DNA of 64,000 bases from Actinomadura macra NBRC 14102 (GTDB lineage: Bacteria; Actinomycetota; Actinomycetes; Streptosporangiales; Streptosporangiaceae): the NCBI RefSeq assembly GCF_001552215.1, contig NZ_BCQT01000010.1, forward strand, positions 1 to 64,000, in the 5' to 3' direction. Positions 63,496-64,000 of the stretch are shown here, piece after piece. How positions within the stretch are numbered: position 1 is the first letter of the stretch; the number at the start of each line of letters is the position of its first letter. Position numbers and translations under genes: made by a program. The notes below the pieces were generated by a model. That model did no database searches, had not been told where the DNA came from, and saw only the letters and a list, made by a program, of their open reading frames with translations.

Positions 63496-64000
63496 ATGCC
63501 ATCTGATCCCACGCGTCCCGGCGGCCCCCGCTACTCCCCGGTCCAGCGCCGACTGCTCACCGCGACCGCCGGTCTCGTCGTCGTCGCGCTGGCGGGCGGC
63601 GCCTATGTGCTGACCTACGACCTGCTGCGCGACCTCGCCGTGGCCGGACGGGCGAGCCGGCGCTGGGCACCGGTCTACCCGGCGATGGCGGACGCGCTGA
63701 CCGCGATGACGATCCTGTCCCTGGTCATCACGCGCAACGCCCACTGGTGGACCCGGCTGCTGCGCTGGGCCCTCCTGATCCTCCTGGTCGCCGGGGTCGC
63801 CGCGATCTCGGTCCAGCACTCGTTGCGGGGTTTTCCGGCGATGCCCGACGACCCGCTGCGGGTGGGCGTCGCGGTGGCCCCGCACGTGATGCTGGTGATC
63901 GCGGTCTGGCTGTGGCTGACCATGGTCAAGCAGATCCGCACGGCCCGCCCGGCCACCGAGGCCCCGGAACCCCCGGAAACGCAGCGCGGCCACGTCAAGG
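63496..64000 (+). CDS. DUF2637-like membrane protein, partial
   Basis: An open frame of 168 codons running off the right edge. After an N-terminal tail, four membrane helices appear: LLTATAGLVVVALAGGAYVL, WAPVYPAMADALTAMTILSL, LLRWALLILLVAGVAAISV and VAPHVMLVIAVWLWLTMV. This matches the DUF2637/SpdA-like pattern of actinobacterial membrane proteins, some linked to conjugation. ATG 63496 is preceded by GAACGAGAG. The C-terminus is not in the window. Confidence 0.75.
   Translation, partial: MPSDPTRPGGPRYSPVQRRLLTATAGLVVVALAGGAYVLTYDLLRDLAVAGRASRRWAPVYPAMADALTAMTILSLVITRNAHWWTRLLRWALLILLVAGVAAISVQHSLRGFPAMPDDPLRVGVAVAPHVMLVIAVWLWLTMVKQIRTARPATEAPEPPETQRGHVK

Overview
The window is high-GC DNA with strong third-position G/C bias, frequent GTG and TTG starts, overlapping ATGA/GTGA stop-start junctions and several apparently leaderless genes. 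Together with a DUF3263 gene, a SHOCT-domain protein, a mycosin-like subtilase, a solo CIRCE-controlled groEL and TPR-type XRE regulators, this points to an actinomycete, most likely a relative of Actinomadura or another Streptosporangiales member. That assignment is inference; no rRNA gene is present.

Layout. Positions 1-5,100 hold a membrane protein, a LURP-one/scramblase-like protein, a decayed NUDIX gene, a HAD hydrolase and an XRE-TPR regulator with two small partner proteins. Positions 5,300-15,300 are mostly housekeeping: groL with a tandem CIRCE operator and a strong terminator, a cold-shock protein, a nucleotidyltransferase-fold protein, threonine synthase followed by a MoaD/ThiS-like protein, a cation-diffusion transporter, trehalose-6-phosphate synthase, a sulfotransferase and an ECF-type sigma factor. 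Positions 15,300-26,500 carry a transmembrane Ser/Thr kinase, a PadR regulator, a frameshifted membrane-anchored protein, trehalose-6-phosphate phosphatase (the partner of otsA), DUF3263, MarR and SHOCT genes, a mycosin-like protease with a long repetitive tail, and a DUF485/solute-sodium symporter pair.

Positions 26,800-37,600 are catabolic: paaZ-A-B-C-D-E (phenylacetyl-CoA epoxidation and ring opening) with a divergent TetR regulator, then a branched-chain 2-oxoacid dehydrogenase operon (E1alpha-E1beta-E2) with a divergent Lrp/AsnC regulator.

Positions 37,700-52,500 are the accessory core. The left part has an RTX-like secreted protein, a phosphatase, a PP2C-like protein, a small operon behind a perfect 35-bp palindrome, and gene remnants including a truncated integrase. 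The right part is an 8.7-kb integrative element in tRNA-Thr(TGT), bounded by 47-bp direct repeats. It carries an integrase broken by a 7-bp tandem duplication, an XRE repressor, an excisionase-like protein, an antirepressor-like protein, a ribbon-helix-helix regulator with its own operator pair, CutA, and a second XRE-TPR/small-protein module related to the one near position 3,000. No phage structural, replication or conjugation genes are visible in it.

Positions 52,600-64,000 return to chromosomal genes: two separate YciI plus ECF42-type sigma modules (one fused in frame to an alpha/beta hydrolase), an NAD(P)-binding/DMT exporter pair, rlmB, cysS, a DUF6585-like membrane protein, hmgA, and a DUF2637-like membrane protein cut by the right edge.
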